Positions 14,630-15,306 of a stretch of DNA of 15,306 nucleotides are shown here, in pieces. This stretch comes from CAZSAK01 sp964605155. Its GTDB lineage: Bacteria; Pseudomonadota; Gammaproteobacteria; SZUA-140. The notes under the pieces are model-generated. The model searched no databases. It was not told where the DNA came from and saw nothing but the letters and a program-made list of their open reading frames with translations. The stretch's first letter is position 1. Every line of letters starts with the position of its first letter. The position numbers were made by a program, and so were the translations under genes. The stretch is taken from positions 1 through 15,306 of the forward strand of contig CAZSAK010000035.1 in assembly GCA_964605155.1 (NCBI GenBank), in the 5' to 3' direction.

Positions 14630-14649
14630 TGGATATAGGAGAATTAAAA

Positions 14650-15306
14650 ATGGCTCAAATTATTAACACCAATATCGCTTCGCTGAATGCGCAGCGTAAC
14701 CTGAACAGATCACAGAGTCAGTTGAATATCTCTCTGCAACGTCTGTCTTCAGGTCTGCGTATTAACAGTGCCAAGGACGATGCCGCGGGTCTTGCCATAT
14801 CTGAGCGGTTTACCACTCAGATTCGTGGTCTTAACCAGGCAGCCAGAAATGCCAATGACGGAATTTCACTTGCACAGACGGCCGAAGGTGCCCTGGGTGA
14901 GGCGGGTAACGCCCTGCAGCGTATTCGTGAGCTGGCGATTCAGTCTGCCAACTCCACGAACTCGGTTTCTGACCGTGCGGCGCTGAATGCTGAGGCTCAA
15001 CAGTTGCTGAGTGAAATTCAACGTAACGCCCAGACCACATCTTTTAACGGACAAAAGATTCTGGATGGGTCATTCTCAACAGCACAGTTCCAGGTCGGTG
15101 CAGAAGCCAATCAAACTATAACGTTCGGAATCACTGGCGCGACCACGGACCTGTTGGGTGCCTATCAATCAACCGGTACACAAGCAGTGAACACCACTGC
15201 CTTTGATGGTACGGCAGCAAGCTTCTCTATCAACGGTGTCGCGGTCGCAGTATCCGCGGCCACAAGTGCAGCTGGTGTCACTGCGGGTAGCGCGGCAGCC
15301 AAGGCC
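14650..15306 (+). CDS. fliC: flagellin FliC, 5' part, runs off the window
   Basis: 219 codons without a stop to the window end, so the C-terminal D1/D0 helices are missing from view. The N-terminal flagellin domain is classical: MAQIINTNIASLNAQRNLNR, LNISLQRLSSGLRINSAKDD, AAGLAISERFTTQIRGLNQA, ARNANDGISLAQTAEGALGE, then LQRIRELAIQSANSTNSVSD (89-108), the D1 segment that TLR5 recognises in stimulatory beta/gamma flagellins, and FNGQKILDGSF. From about residue 160 it enters the variable outer domain, where SFSINGVAVAVSAATSA has the flagellin-IN pattern also found in the FlgK/FlgL inserts. AGGAGAA precedes the ATG by six bases. The gene has its own sigma-28 promoter. Confidence 0.96.
   Translation, partial: MAQIINTNIASLNAQRNLNRSQSQLNISLQRLSSGLRINSAKDDAAGLAISERFTTQIRGLNQAARNANDGISLAQTAEGALGEAGNALQRIRELAIQSANSTNSVSDRAALNAEAQQLLSEIQRNAQTTSFNGQKILDGSFSTAQFQVGAEANQTITFGITGATTDLLGAYQSTGTQAVNTTAFDGTAASFSINGVAVAVSAATSAAGVTAGSAAAKA

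Larger units (their letters stand above)
14210..14649. other. flgL-fliC intergenic region with fliC promoter and leader
   Basis: About 440 bases without a credible gene, markedly AT-rich. From left to right: a CCGATAA element directly after the flgL stop (14211-14220), a weak 6-base stem at 14251-14271, an AT inverted repeat CTATATA/TATATAG at 14378-14400, the sigma-28 promoter at 14513-14540, and a fliC leader of about 100 bases with two stem-loops. I see no strong GC-rich terminator for the flgB-L operon. Confidence 0.6.

Overview
The window is a flagellar axial-structure locus from a Gram-negative bacterium, most likely a gammaproteobacterium. The Gram-negative assignment rests on P-ring and L-ring genes (flgI, flgH) and a lipoprotein signal. 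A two-domain FlgJ (rod cap plus peptidoglycan hydrolase), FlgN/FlgM/FlgA chaperone, anti-sigma and P-ring-chaperone genes, and apparent sigma-54 and sigma-28 promoters fit the Beta/Gammaproteobacteria; I cannot name a genus. Coding density is high and nothing mobile is visible.

Layout. Positions 1-55 hold the 5' part of a tRNA-Ala on the minus strand, cut by the window edge. After about 430 bases without a gene comes a minus-strand cluster transcribed flgA -> flgM -> flgN (2094 down to 487). A roughly 600-base divergent intergenic region follows. It carries a very good sigma-54 (-24/-12) promoter at 2658-2673 reading into flgB, an imperfect dyad about 140 bases upstream of the expected start that could be an activator site, and a weaker sigma-54-like element facing flgA. 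Then flgB, C, D, E, F, G, H, I, J, K and L lie on the plus strand with short gaps (2710-14209). The flgJ-flgK gap has a sigma-28-like element, so flgKL may also be transcribed late. After about 440 non-coding bases with a clear sigma-28 promoter and a structured leader, fliC (flagellin) begins at 14650 and runs off the end.

How the genes work together. FlgB, C, F and G form the rod; FlgJ caps the rod and opens the peptidoglycan; FlgA assists FlgI (P ring) and FlgH forms the L ring. FlgD caps the growing hook of FlgE. FlgK and FlgL, escorted by FlgN, join hook to filament, and FliC forms the filament. FlgM holds sigma-28 until the hook is complete, which links the early (sigma-54) and late (sigma-28) promoters.

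The least ordinary content is inside the coding sequences. FlgK (768 aa) and FlgL (520 aa) are both about 200 residues longer than enterobacterial versions, and the extra material is visibly homologous between the two proteins: a beta domain with a flagellin-IN-like module nested in it. FlgE (536 aa) also has extra mass that looks like a tandem copy of its own hook domain. The fliC leader carries two stem-loops and four GGA motifs. I found no wholly new system; the surface-domain sharing among axial proteins is the best lead.
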